NCBI GenBank assembly: GCA_035934555.1
Contig: DASYXT010000028.1
Coordinates: 1 to 5,157, forward strand
Source: DASYXT01 sp035934555
GTDB lineage: Bacteria; Verrucomicrobiota; Verrucomicrobiia; Limisphaerales; UBA8199
Length of the DNA: 5,157 nt
Reading direction: 5' to 3'
Below the pieces are notes generated by a model. It was given only the letters and a program-made list of their open reading frames with translations, searched no databases and was not told where the DNA came from. Below, piece by piece: positions 4,930 to 5,157 of the stretch; positions within the stretch are counted from its first letter, which is position 1; every line of letters begins with the position of its first letter. The translations under genes and the position numbers were made by a program.

Positions 4930-5157
4930 ATGATAAGTACTATTGAAAAAGAGATGAATCCGATCGACACCCCTGCGGCGGCTTCGGCCCAGCGTGTCAT
5001 CGAAAGGGAGGTCAATAGTCTTATGGCGTGGCTCCCGGATCGGACACAGTTGTCCAGCGAGGAACGCCGCGGGATCATCGCCCGTTACGCGGCCGTGCTG
5101 GAGGGCAATTTTATTTATTGGATGACGGGTACCTATCTCGCGGCTCGCTCGCCCGAG
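4930..5157 (+). CDS. HDO-type oxygenase, N-terminal part, 3' end outside window
   Basis: From ATG 4930 the frame stays open to the window end (76 residues). ATG 4930 is the first start codon after an in-frame TGA at 4885-4887; Met9 at 4954 is a possible alternative, and neither has a well-spaced Shine-Dalgarno sequence. After a polar start the chain is helical, with LEGNFIYWMTGTYLAARSPE at the end. The Glu in LEGNF (codon 5101-5103) sits where HDO enzymes carry their first metal-binding Glu, followed by an aromatic stretch. Alone this piece would be hard to name; the assignment rests on its seamless fit to the HDO fragment at 2-439, with which it makes a 220-residue protein of normal HDO size. 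It lies 225 nt downstream of the NRPS on the same strand. It may be the same gene as that fragment (circular or repeated DNA) or a paralogue. Confidence 0.75.
   Translation, partial: MISTIEKEMNPIDTPAAASAQRVIEREVNSLMAWLPDRTQLSSEERRGIIARYAAVLEGNFIYWMTGTYLAARSPE

Noticed and set aside
4836..5078. 80-codon minus-strand frame with a hydrophobic, membrane-like segment
   Set aside because: The hydrophobic stretch comes from reading AT-rich DNA antisense to the HDO start; there is no ribosome-binding site or family match I can recognise, and the + strand frame fits an enzyme.
1..5157. Mobile element, CRISPR array, tRNA or rRNA gene, replication origin
   Set aside because: I saw no transposase, integrase or replication protein, no regularly spaced repeats, no tRNA-like cloverleaf and no rRNA sequence; the shared CGAG at the ends is too short to call a target-site duplication.

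Overview
The window carries one large, intact nonribosomal peptide synthetase (NRPS) gene on the + strand (607-4704). It is flanked on both sides by pieces of a heme-oxygenase-like di-iron oxidase/oxygenase (HDO, 'iron-containing redox enzyme') gene, also on the + strand. The DNA is GC-rich, several starts lack a clear Shine-Dalgarno sequence, and the NRPS probably starts at a non-ATG codon. This suggests a GC-rich bacterium with specialised metabolism, possibly from soil, but I cannot assign a phylum from this sequence.

Layout: 1-439 is the C-terminal two-thirds of an HDO, with its metal ligands visible. 440-606 is a GC-rich leader with overlapping, mutually exclusive inverted repeats. 607-4704 encodes a single NRPS module, condensation-adenylation-thiolation-thioesterase (C-A-T-TE). 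Its adenylation pocket reads D-I-L-Q-L-G-M-I-W-K, a near-exact glycine code. Its C-terminal TE-like domain has Cys in place of the usual Ser nucleophile, Glu at the usual Asp position and Pro at the usual catalytic His position. 4705-4929 is an AT-richer intergenic region with repeated AGCAAC/GTTGCT hexamers, stem-loops, a weak promoter candidate and a tiny upstream ORF. 4930-5157 is the N-terminal third of an HDO and runs off the end.

The most striking observation is that the two HDO pieces fit together. The last four bases (CGAG) equal the first four. Joining the ends through that overlap gives one uninterrupted reading frame of about 220 codons with a full set of HDO ligands. The window may therefore be a circularly permuted view of a circular molecule or contig of about 5153 bp, or one unit of an HDO-NRPS tandem repeat. 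Chance cut points in two paralogues are also possible.

Inferred biology: in the joined view the order is regulatory region, HDO, leader, NRPS, all on one strand and probably one operon. The NRPS would load glycine and condense it with an upstream acyl or aminoacyl donor that is not encoded here. The HDO would oxidise a free or carrier-bound amino acid, as in pvf/ham-type clusters where an HDO N-oxygenase is paired with an NRPS. The unusual TE raises the question of how the product is released.
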